This document shows, one piece after another, positions 29,101-41,700 of a stretch of 64,000 nt of DNA (the first letter of the stretch is position 1; the number at the start of each line of letters is the position of its first letter). A model generated the notes under the pieces. The model saw nothing but the letters and a program-made list of their open reading frames with translations, did not search any database and had not been told where the DNA came from. The DNA comes from Heliocidaris erythrogramma (lineage: Eukaryota; Echinodermata; Echinoidea; Camarodonta; Echinometridae). The translations under genes and the position numbers were made by a program. The stretch lies in contig CM046873.1 in the NCBI GenBank assembly GCA_025617745.1, positions 33,055,101 to 33,119,100 of the forward strand, read 5' to 3'.

Positions 29101-32100
29101 TTCAATGAGTTTTTTCTTGAGCAAAAAGGCAAAGATATATTGCATAGGAATAAACATTATGTTGAAGGCACAGATTTCTGCATGAGGAAACATTTTCAAG
29201 ACATTCTGAGCCTAAACAAAATATTCAACACTCAAATATTTGGGCGGGATTTGCCGCCCACGGCATGGTAGGGGTTAACTATTATCATTTAACCCATTGA
29301 CTACTGACTTTTCAAATTCCCATAGGGTTAATACAGGGACTACCCGATCCCAGTAGGCAATTGGTTAAGTGAGCCAGAATATATGTATAGTGCATTTTTT
29401 CTAAAAGACACAAGGAGGAAGGTGTAGGAGGTTTTCCTTCTTTCAAAAAGTTAGATATTAAGATTTGTATGGTTTTAAACCAACCATGGCTATTAGGGGG
29501 TTAAAATGTGTAACATTTATATATTGACTGGCCTGCGCGTATGTACTTTAAAGGGAATTAACCCCTGAGTACAAATTTACTTATATTCGAAGGTGTAATA
29601 TATTCCTACTTATTAGCCTAAATCATTTTCTATAAGATATCAGAAAAGGGTATAAATAGAGATATTCCAACACCCGGTATCGTCTCCTACTCATTTACAT
29701 GGGGGCTGCCATTTTCTTGCTGATTTGGAGTTGTACATGAACCATTGAGAAATGTTCCAGTCAGGAAGATATTTTGAATCCAAGACCTAAATTGATTTTC
29801 TTCATTACCTAAAATCCCATATGTGACGAAAAATATAAAGTGGGTGTTTACATATATTATACAAATTAAATCTTTATAATGATCCTTTTAAATTGTCTGG
29901 TTTTTGTTAACAAAAATCTATTTTCTTGGGTTTGCCAAACAGAGCAGAACATAATATATGCAGCATGCATTCTGACTTTTCAAGTCCTATTATCCGAAAG
30001 CAGGTGAATGCATAGTTTGCCGCTATAGATGCTCAGGGAAGAAGCATCCATAAAATTTGAATTAATTTGCTCCGTCCCATATGTCCAGTATAGAGAAAAT
30101 AGATTTCTATTAAGCGAATATCGATTTTCAACAGAAATATATAAGGAAATCTTCAGTTTAAAAATAAATTGACATATCTATTCTATATTTTTAATCTCAA
30201 ATGGGTTTTTTAATTTTGAAAAAGGCAATTGGGCATCTGGATTAAGAAGATCTTCTTGTACACATAAAAAAAATGGCAGCCCCTATGTATTGCTAGCAGA
30301 CGATACATATTGCTAGCAGATGATAAATTTTGCTCAGAAAATCTTGATTCGTATCGATCTCGTATATTTTGACGCGAAGCCATATAGTCTAACAAGTAGG
30401 AATAAATAACACCTTTGAACACTATCGTCTTTATTGTTTGAGGTTAATTCTCCTTTAATAAAAGCGCACTGACAAGAAAAGGTGGATGTTACTCGGGCTC
30501 AATGTTGACCGCACTTTTTGTACACAAAGTGAATGGTGAAACCCGGAAGAGGGAAAATATCAGGGAATGATGACCGCTCATAATTAGGTCATTTGCGGAC
30601 CGCGCAAAATATGAATATTAATTGCCCTGTAAAAATGCCCCATATAGGTAATAATTGTCCTTAATGATGAGTGGATAAGTGAATTATTTTGATTTTACAA
30701 CTATGATGCCCATGACACATTAACATAGCCTCTTCATTAGTATATTTTGTCCAGATTCAAGATTCATTTATTTTTCGTTACCAAGTCATAAATAATATAA
30801 AGTATTTACATTGTAGAAGAAACTCATCATTCAAACATAATGCATATGAACTTTGTGTTACATAATTGTATTCTAAAGTAAATGTTATAACAGAGAGAGG
30901 TATACACACGTTTCAAATATTTCTTGATAATGATAAACGAAAAGGTAACAAAAGGGAACTAGCAGAGAAGCGGAGCTTGTAAAAAGCAAGTTCCCAATTT
31001 AAAATCATTGTAATTATATAAATCATTAAAAAATCTGTTTTTTTTTTTTTACATATATAGAATACTAACTAACTTAATTAATAGATACACAAAAGCTCAC
31101 TTAAATGAAGAAGCAGATGGGGAGGGACAGGTTGATAGAGGAAAAGAGATGGAATGAGAAAAGGGGGAGTAAGAGAGGGGAAATAAATTATTTACTAAAA
31201 CAATAATAATATAATAAATCAGATAACTTACTTCCTTTTCTTAGTACCCTGTGAATGAGAGACTACTTACTGATGAATTCATTGTGTCCCTGGTAGAAGG
31301 GCGTAAATGGATGCACTGCCAGTGAATGTACAGTTCTTGAAATATCCATTTAACCCATCGCCTACCGGAACCGGGTCCTCCCTGTATTAAGTCTATGGGA
31401 AAGAGAGAATTCAGTATTCAGCAGGTTAAATTATTGACTTGTCATTGACTGTATCTACACCTCACATGCCTGTCCTGTAAATTATTTATTTTTCAGCATT
31501 GAGAAGTAATAACTTTCCTCACTGTTTTTTCTCAATAGAGCCTGATCTGTTAAGAGTACACTGTAAAAAATTGCTGTAGGAATTTACAGTAAATTACTGG
31601 CAACCCGCTGCTCAGTAAATTACTGTATTTTTCATGGTATTGTACTGTTTATTCTACAGTTAAACTGTAAAAAGCAGTATATAACTGTAAAAAAAATTAT
31701 TTAACTGTAAATGATACAGTATTTTACTGTGCAGCCGGCTTGCCAGTAATTTACTGTACTTCCTACAGTAATTTTTTACAGTGTAGGCATTTTGTCTGTC
31801 CGTAACATTGAATATTTGATGGATTCTAATTTTAGTAGGCAGCCATGGCACTCAAATTTCCTCAAATCTCAACTCCTTCAGTGATGCCCTTCACAATGAA
31901 ACATAAAATTACTCTCTTCATTTAATTACCTAGTTTCTTCAGGCCTTCAAACTTTCAAAACTTTGTCAAATATCCGTCCGTGACTAACCGATCAGGGTCA
32001 TTACTTTTATACATACTTTTATACATGTTTACAAGACTAGAGAGAATTTTTTTTTAAATGTTTTAATTATGAGCACCTTTCTGCCATGCACCACAATGAT

Positions 32101-32757
32101 GTATCGTCTGTTTAGAGCCAGAAGGATGTTAACTCATATAGTACTACACAGAGTTATTGCCCCTCTGACACTCAACAGACAGTATGTTGATGGAAGAGAG
32201 CCCAATGCTAACACCTCCATGTGCCGCCGTCCATTATGGTGTCTTCACGGTCTTAGGGTATAGGCTGAGAGATGTATTTAATTTCCCCCGTGGTTAACTC
32301 CCGAGGTACGACTTAGAGGAGACGCGCCGAAATAACTCGATGAGCCTACAAAGCGCCGGCTGAATGCAGTATAAACACACACAGATGATTATGATTACTC
32401 TATAAATAATTAGACCAGATTCATCACTGAGAAACTAAAAATGGTAACGGCTCACTGAGGAGGAGATGGAAAATGGGGGAGCATAAAGGAATAATGCAGT
32501 GATGAACGATGCTATGGTTATTTTCTTAAGATGAAAAAGGAAAACTCATTATTATTAGAGGCTAAGAGTAATTATGTGTATGAATTAAAGGGAAGGTTCA
32601 GAAAGTATGGAGCTCTGATAATAGAAACATTTTTATATTGTATCTCATAAAAGAAACATTTTTATATTGTATCTTGTAGTATAAAAATTGCTTTTACAAA
32701 TGCTTCTGTTCTGATTCCTACTAACTAATGCTACTATTACTATTACTACTACTACTA

Positions 32758-32790
<33 letters not shown>

Positions 32791-35700
32791 ATGTGTACTA
32801 CTACTACTACTACACTACTACTTTTACACTTTTATTATTTGTCCAATTGGTCCACTTTCTTTTCGAACTTTGCCCTTTTCCAGCTGCCGGGTTTTATATC
32901 AGAAACATTTTATTTGCATTTTTATATTCAGTGTAAACTATTAGATTTTGTGTGAATTCTGGATCTGTTAAACCAAACTCAAGATTACCATAAAATATCT
33001 CCTTTAATTCCTGTTGTAGGGGTGTGCGTTTTCTTCAAATTCTTCGTATGTTACACATAGACCGACAAGGAGGAACATGGAGGCTTCTTGGGTCAGTAGT
33101 ATTCATTCATCGGCAGGTAAGGATCACCTTCTAAATTGGCAACTAAAATAGTAGTAATTGCATATTCTAAGATGTACAGTATTTCTTAATACTGAAAAAA
33201 AAGTGTTCCCTCAGAACCATTTTAAGCTTAAATTTATGATACAAAGATGCAAGACTATGAATTGGAATCTTGAACATTCTAGGCTAAAAAGGATTAATGA
33301 ACTACTATATGTTTTAATGAAAAATAGCTTTTTGCTTTTCAAGAGAAACTAGTAGTGCAGACATATAACGTCATATTCAAGAGTGAAACAAAGATTTAGG
33401 ACCACAAATTTGATTCTTGAAAATTAATGTCACTAGGATAATTGCGTATGATCCCAGTGACACAAAATGGGATAATATACCTCTAATTATATCTCTCTTC
33501 TTATTCTTTCTGGACATGATAATGTCTTTATTTATCAAATTCTTTATTTTACCAATGTTTTTTTTTTTTCACTTCTCTTTCAGGAGCTGATAACCACATT
33601 ATACATTGGCTTCCTGGGGCTGATTTTTACCTCTTACTTTGTATACCTAGCTGAGAAGGATCATATAGACGCCAAGGGGATCTGCCAGTTTGAAACTTAT
33701 GCTGATGCTTTATGGTGGGGTGTGGTAAGAAAATATTTTACTACTTGAAATGTTTTCAGAGGACAAATTTGCTCTCAGCCAATCAGATGCAAGGATTTCA
33801 GTAGCTTATAACAGTTGTCGGTAAAAATCACGGACAAAACGCTTGATGAAAAGCTCCCAAGGTGGTTCCTGTATTATTCCTATGGGAATGAGATAAGTCG
33901 GTAGTCTACAGGTTAAATCAGTCTGCAGAAACAGCATTTCTTTGAATAACATGCATGATAATATGAACTGAGGCATTATGATCTATATATCATAATACAT
34001 TTTATATAGGCTACTATTATTTAGGCTACTTCATTTCAAGCACATTTTCCTAAGGATTCAGTGTTCTGAATATCATGCTCTTTTTTAAAATCCATCATCC
34101 AGTGTGACCTTTTCTTTTTACCCCTGTCCCATCGACAGACTGACTGACTGACTCACTGACTCACTGGAACATGCCCTGGGAGTAATCACAAGTTGATAAG
34201 GATTCTTGTTTCTCTGTTTACATACATAGAGAAACAGACATCTGATCAAACAGTTTTTTGATACTGATAGATCACTCACCGACATGCCGTGGGGGACTCT
34301 CCATTTCCTTTTTACTATCAAACATTTGTACTGCTGCTGAGTCGTCTCTTGCTATTTCACTCTGTTATATCTTCTTCTCTTCTCTCATTATCTCCTCTCC
34401 TCCCTGTTTTTTTTTCATATTCTGTCTCTCTCTCGCTCTCTCTCTATCTCCCTTGCTGTCTCTCTGACTGTAAATCATTGATCTTTACAGAAGAGTTGTC
34501 TCTTGCTATTTCACTCTGTTAGATCTTCTTCACTTCTCTTGCTATCTTGTCTGCTCCCTGTTTCTTCATATTCTCTCTCTCTCTCACTCTCTCTCTCATT
34601 CTCTCTATCTTTCTCTTTCTCTCTCTCTTTCTCTCTCATACACACTCTAACTCATTTTTAAAAAAAAATGGTGGGTTTTTAAAATAATTTTTCCCTTGAC
34701 TTCTACTTCCCTTTTCACTCTCATTCCATTTCTCTTTCTGTTTATTTTCTTCTCGCGCTGTAACTCATTTCTCTATTCTCCCTTCTTTCCAACCCTAATG
34801 AAACCTGAGATAACTATGACTGGAGTCTATGAAAATTTGCTGCTGTACCAAAATCAAATTGAAGGGGTCGGTGGAATACAGTGCTTATCCACAACTCTGC
34901 CATTTTAAGATAAATGCACTTTAAAGTTTGCAATATAATGCTGTCCATGCAAGAAGGTTGCCTAATACCTCCTTGTTTTTATGGAGATTGTAAGTTGCGG
35001 CTGTTATTTAACTATGGGATTTTTAATTTGGTATGAAATCTATATTGGCTGTAGAGTAGTTAATCAGGATAAGGTTAGTGAATATAACTCATTTTTCATG
35101 ACAGTGAGGGTTCGCACTATTTTACACTGACGCCTTAATAAGCCAGTTGATACGATTTGCGCATGTGCAGACGAAGATCATTTGTACCGAGTACGATTGA
35201 CCTTTATATGATTTCACAGTGCAGACCATGATGCGCGCTCCATTGTGATTGTATGTGTTAAACAAGTAGTGCGTCCACCACCAAAACAGATGCGTGTGCG
35301 CGTGCAAACTGTGGTCATTTCAGGGTCATTTCTACCCTGTATACTAATTACACACTGGCTCATATCTGTTACATGTTCTATATCAGTGAGTCCTCTAGTT
35401 TGAGTCCAAACATTGCATGCATATCCGATGTAAGAGCCCTGTAATAATCCTAATACAACGCCGAGTCACAGTGGAATCTGAACGTTAAACACTTCTCGGA
35501 ATCACTAGATTTTTGTTTGTTTTCAAAACAGGTAACCGTAACAACCATTGGCTATGGGGACAAAGTCCCCAATACTTGGCTGGGCAAGATGATCGCTTCC
35601 TGTTTCTCAATATTTGCAATATCGTTCTTCGCTTTACCAGCGGTAAGTAGAATAAGGTTGGTCCCATTCCCCCCCCCCCCTTCCCCCCCCCCAAAAAAAA

Positions 35701-38700
35701 AAAAAAAAAATATATAAAAGGTAGAATTTTGTGATATTGACTTACTCCTCATAATCTCTGACTAGATCCTTTCCCCCCTCAATATCCGCCCCTGAATACA
35801 TATGTACAATATCTTGATCGATTTTTGAATGGTAAGTAATCAGATCATGCTTGTATCACCCATTAAAATCTATGGGGTAAATCAGAACTTGGTATTCTTA
35901 TAAAGGTAATGGCAGCAGTTTACTACAATAGGCAAGGGGCCATTGGAAGAGGAAGAAGGGAGAAAGTAAAAAGAGAGCGAGAAAGTTAGAGAGAGGGACA
36001 GGGAGAAGAGAGAGATAGAGAGATAGAGAGAGAGACATAAAAGGGAGAGATAGAGAGGGAGGGAGAGGAGAGAGGGCTGTAGAATAAGAGAGAGATGGAC
36101 AGAGAGGGAGAGTGAGATAGGGAGACGGTGAGAAAGAGAGAGGGAGAGGAGAGAGGGTGGAAGAATAAGAGAGAGAGATGGACGGAGAGGGAGAGTGAGC
36201 TAGGGAGACGGTGAGAAAGAGAGGGGGAGAGGAGAGAGGGTGGAAGAATAAGAGAGAGAGATGGACGGAGAGGGAGAGTGAGCTAGGGAGACGGTGAGAA
36301 AGAGAGGGGGAGAGGAGAGAGGGTGGAAGAATAAGAGAGAGAGATGGACGGAGAGGGAGAGTGAGATAGGGAGACGGTGAGAAAGAGAGGGGGAGAGGAG
36401 AGAGGGTGGAAGAATAAGAGAGAGAGATGGACGGAGAGGGAGAGTGAGATAGGGAGACGGTGAGAAAGAGAGGGGGAGAGGAGAGAGGGTGGAAGAATAA
36501 GAGAGAGAAACAAGAAAGGGGACAAGCTGATCAAAATCAGGATTAATCTAAGGTAGATGTGGACATACTCAGACCAATTTGACTGCGGTCAATCCATGTA
36601 TTGCATCTCACTGTTCTTATGATATGGATAGTGTAGCAAAGAATAACACTTTGCAAAAGAATAACATGTAAAGTTTATGTAGTCTCGCATTATAGGGTTA
36701 ACTTACCATTGTGATTTTGACAGTAATCTTTTAAATAAGCTTAAATTAAATAAAATCAAGAAATAATACAGTCAAACCTGCTTTAGGGACCACCTATATA
36801 AAAAGACCACCTGTCTATCAAGACCACAATTTTCATTTCCTTTGAAAAGTGTTTCTCATTGAAACGTGTATTAAAGGAAGCTGTACATAAAGACCACCTG
36901 CTCATAAAGGCCGCTTTTCTTGTTTCCCTTGAGCGGTCTTTATAGACAGGTTTCACTGTACTAAGCAGGACATACATGCAGTATGCAAAATAGTAATTTT
37001 TATTGGCAAACGCTTAGTTTGAAAAAAAATTGCGAAAAGAAAAAAAAAAAAGAAAGTACATCACACATTATGGCAAGTTTACATGCAGGCTATTTTGTCC
37101 CATATGTTGCCAACTACGCGAAAGATTTCACTAATCTTGATTCTTTATTAAAGGGAACCAATCACTAAAATATATTTTGCTCTGTATGTTAGAGGTTCCA
37201 TGTCGTTATACTACATTCAAAATATGATCTTCAAATATTACTCTGAAAGAGAAATTGCAAGTTTAATTACCCTCTCTGTAAGCGTAAAAGCAAATAGTGA
37301 GTAGACTTGCTTGCGCGTTACCCAACTCAGAGTTCTGTTCCGCGCACGCACCTTCATGTTATCCTTTATTTCCATCATACTCCTAAAATGTTGACCTATA
37401 GAATGACAGATAAAGTTGTTTGAGGTTGAGTTTATACTTTCTAGCAATCACCAAAAGATTTTTGCAGGCGATTGGTATACTTAAAGTTGTTAGGCCTGAT
37501 GTAGAATGAATAAGAGCAAATATCAAAGGAAAATGATACTTCCATTGTTAATTAATTTCATTATTCCATGGTACTTTCACTTCTAATACGTAATGCATGG
37601 TACAAAAAATAACCAAAAACCATTGACTTGCCCCTTAGTGGCCACCTGTGGAGAATTCACCTTTAATGTCTTCCTCTTCAAAGATATTATGTGTTGTAAA
37701 ACCTGCCTAAAAAGGCCACCTGTCTAAAGTGGTCAGGTTTTCTGTACCGCCCCCTTGGCGGCCATTATAGACAGGTTACACTACATACAGTAAATGACAT
37801 TTGAAGAGACTTTTCACTGATCCACGTCACACGCTCTAAACCGTGACAACAAATAACGCGTCATATATATTCCGGATAGTGTGCAGCGTGGTACGCCAGA
37901 TTTCATGGAATGATGTAATGAGTTCCCATTTGACCTAATCAGTGCTAATAGGCGATGCTCGGAACTGCGTTAGGAGGTGTGAAACACGTATCCGAAAGGT
38001 ACACAGCTTAATGTGTTTACCCGAAACTCACTTTCTCCGCCAAGTAATTTCCCCTGCTGTCTAATGGGAGTCGTGCATCGTGACATGCTTTTTATGTCCT
38101 TGGGTTCAGCTAATTATAGATGGTATTATTGATTCAAAGAATAGTTAATTCTATTTAATATTTAAAGGAATTATTATTCAATAGCTATCTTTAAAGCCTT
38201 TCCTTGATTGAAACAAGGCCTCTGTTGTAACACGATCGATGACAGGGATTTGGTCTTTATGAGTGATACATCTTCTCATTAGTCGGCTCTTTTTTGCTAA
38301 GGTAGCTCGGTGAAATATAGCGGCATGAAAAGACGCGTGTCTGGAACACTGAATGAATAATAATTGAAAATCGTAAATTTATTACAGGAAGAGGTTGACC
38401 TTTATTGTTAGGACATGAAGCAAACTATCTCTGCTACATCGATAAGGCTTGATATTACCTAACCTATCATTCGGATATGTAAATAACTTTTTTTAACCAG
38501 TTGACTACTGAATTCTATGATTCTCATGGGCTTAATACAGCCATTCCTGACCGGGGCTGATGATGTCAAGTGTCGGTGGCCTATTGCACAAGCGTTGTGC
38601 TAGCTGTCCCTACAAATGTATTACAATTACATTACAAAATAACTAGAATGAGTTCTATTACTTCTGATGTTGTATGTTGTATGCAAGTTGTTCTTTATTT

Positions 38701-41700
38701 CGACCTTGACTGTGCCACCAAATTTGCAAGCACTATCCCATTGCCTATGGGAACGGGTTCATCCCTATATTAAGGCTAAGGGAATTTGAGAATCCAGTCG
38801 TCAATGGGTTAAACGCCCAAAATATATTGGTACAAATTTTTTTAAACGTGCATGGTTCCTCTGTTGTTTAAGATGAAGAAATACATCCTGCATTGATGCC
38901 CAATTTTGCAATTCATCTGTTTTGAGTTTCAAGAAGAAGAATAAAAAAGACACTTTTCTTAATCCCTCTTAATTAGATACAATTTAAAGTTGGGTGGTCA
39001 AAACCCCATACGGCATTGAAAAATTAAAAATATGTTGCTGCATTAAACATTTCAAATTTCATGAGGATTTTCATTAGATACATGATTGTTACTTCACAAT
39101 AACCTCTATCTAATTCTCCTTGAGAAAAATGCAACAAAGAAAAAAAGAAAAGAAAAACAACGTATTCTCCAGCACCAATTGTTCTGTGGTCAATTCCATA
39201 TACTAACTAAAGTTCAACCCTGTAGCATGTACGAGACCTAACCCCAACCCTAATCGGAAACCTAACCCTAATCGGAAACCTAACCCTAATCGGAAACCTA
39301 ACCTGAAACCCAAATGCAACCCCAACCCCAGACCTATATATATCTGTGATGAAATAAAGCCTGGAGGATATGTCACCAGATCAAATAAAATACAGTGTCA
39401 CTGTAACTACTCAAAGTCATCTCAAATTGAACAGGAATCTATTTGGAAGCAATCTGAATGGAATATCCCAAAGGCAATTAGACCTCTGTAGGGTGGACAG
39501 TCCTGATAATGGTCTGTATAATGCTGTGGAAATGAGAGGGATTGGCATGGGACGACCGAAGGCCGAGCTGTGATTGATGGTGCAATCTGCCTAACTAATC
39601 ACGCTACAATGGCCTGCCGCAGGGCCACAGTGTATCACAAGCGCTCATCTTAATCAGTGCTAATGTAACGGACAATGCCAAGGATCTGCCCAAATTGGCA
39701 ACTAAAATGGCTTCCACCCTGACCTGTATTTATATGCTATTACTCTGTGGTGTAGTGTTATACCCAGCAGTTTTTAGTATAAATATTTGTTGTTAACGAT
39801 GTAAAGACATCGTTTGCCGTGGGATGGGGTAATACCTTAGTCACTTGTGCGCATCATGTTGCTCTGTTATTGGTTATTTCTAGAGAAGGCCATTGTTTGG
39901 ATGTAGCAATAGGCAACAGTAAACAAATTCGTGATTACTTTTTTATTGAATCTAAAATGTAATTACATTTTTATTGAATCTAAAATGTAATTACTTTCTA
40001 CACGTATAATTAAGATATTAGAAATATACACATCTTGAAAAATCCACATTTTGTACGAGGGTACCACAGACTTTACATCTATTTTATGTTCCGTATTTTC
40101 TTTCGTTACTGCTATGAGATGAATGAATGAATAACAAGCTTAACCAAGTGGATTGTGAATGCAACATCTAATGATGCATTTCCTGCCTAAATTAGAATCT
40201 AAACTGCTACATTTGTTTTGTACATGATCACATTTTGTAATAGCATACAAGGTATACAAGAAGCCTCAAGGAAGTGGAAAATATTTTTTGGAGCTTTTCT
40301 TTCTTGAAATATATGCAGCAAATAAAGAGTTAAAGTCCGCATTTCCCTTTAAATTTCTGCATATTTACTGTATCTTATAGACATACATGTACAGTGTAGG
40401 GAGAATTTTATCAGAACTGGAAAACAGCGTTGAAGAAAGACATACTGAAGCTTTTCGGCTTTCACTCATCGGTGTATACCGCAAGCATGAACAGAAAGCC
40501 AAAATCAAACAATATACCGGAAACTAAAGGATCAAAATGTGCGAAATATTAAACAGATTTTGATTGGCTGCCTGAACATAATGGGAAATTAGGCTTATTG
40601 CCAGCCGGTTTTGTAATAACGGGAGCTAAAATAATACAAACGTCCTCACAAACTCTTTCTGTCGGCACAGAACAGGGTCAGTGAGCTGAATGTATGTGGC
40701 TTCGAGCATGCGCCGATCAGAACTTTATCAGAACTCAATTTCACCTTTAATGATCCTGATGATGTTGATTACATCTAAAATATTTTTAGTCCTAGACACT
40801 ATTCTACACAAATAGCATCTATAATTGTGAAAAAATGGAATTTAAAATATTCTTTTCATTCACGATTCGTGTTTCCCTTTAAATGTCTGCATGTTTGCTG
40901 TATCATCATCCATGAGAGGATATAGACAAAGAGAGAATACTTAATCGCCATGCTCTACCATTCCATGTGTTGGCAGAAGCTCTCTCGATAATTAATTGCG
41001 GGAAGGTTTTCAATCAGATGATGTCAGATGCGGATTGACGTCATATCTCGCCAGCAGAGGGATGATGTCATGACAAGCCAAGGATGGTGGAGCATTAATA
41101 GCGTTGCTTGCTGCTATATCATTAACCCTTTAATTGCCCACGGGAACCGGGTGATCCCTGTACTAACTAACCCTATGAGAATGAGATAATTCAGTAGGAA
41201 ATGGGATAAGTATAGTAATGCATTTTTTAGCCATCTTAACCCTTTCAGGACAGGAATTATTTTAGGGCTAAATTGATCACATTTTGTTCTTCAAATTGGC
41301 AACAATAATATTTTTCTTTTAATGCTACATGGTTCTAATAAAATGTAATGCCTTTGAAAACAACATACATGGTTAGGAACTTTGTTGGAAAGTTGAAAAA
41401 AGTTGCCAATTTGGATTTTAAAAAATGAATTTGAACCTCTTGATGTGTTGCCAATTTAAGGATTTTAAAGCTTATTCTGGTTTTCGAAATTCTTTGCATC
41501 AAATGCAATATGGTCATGCAACAAAAATGGACACAGTGTGTGCAGAAATTTTTGCTCTTTCTACTGGTATCTGGTATATTTTTAGTGCTTTGAATCAAAA
41601 GTTATTGAGCTAAACCACAAAATGTGATCAGTTGTCTCGAAAGGGTTAAACATGATGTCATAACAAGCGATAGATGGTGGACCATTAGCGGTGCTTGCTT

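Noticed and set aside
36058-36510. CRISPR-like array
   Set aside because: The units are contiguous 83-bp repeats without unique spacers, in an animal genome.
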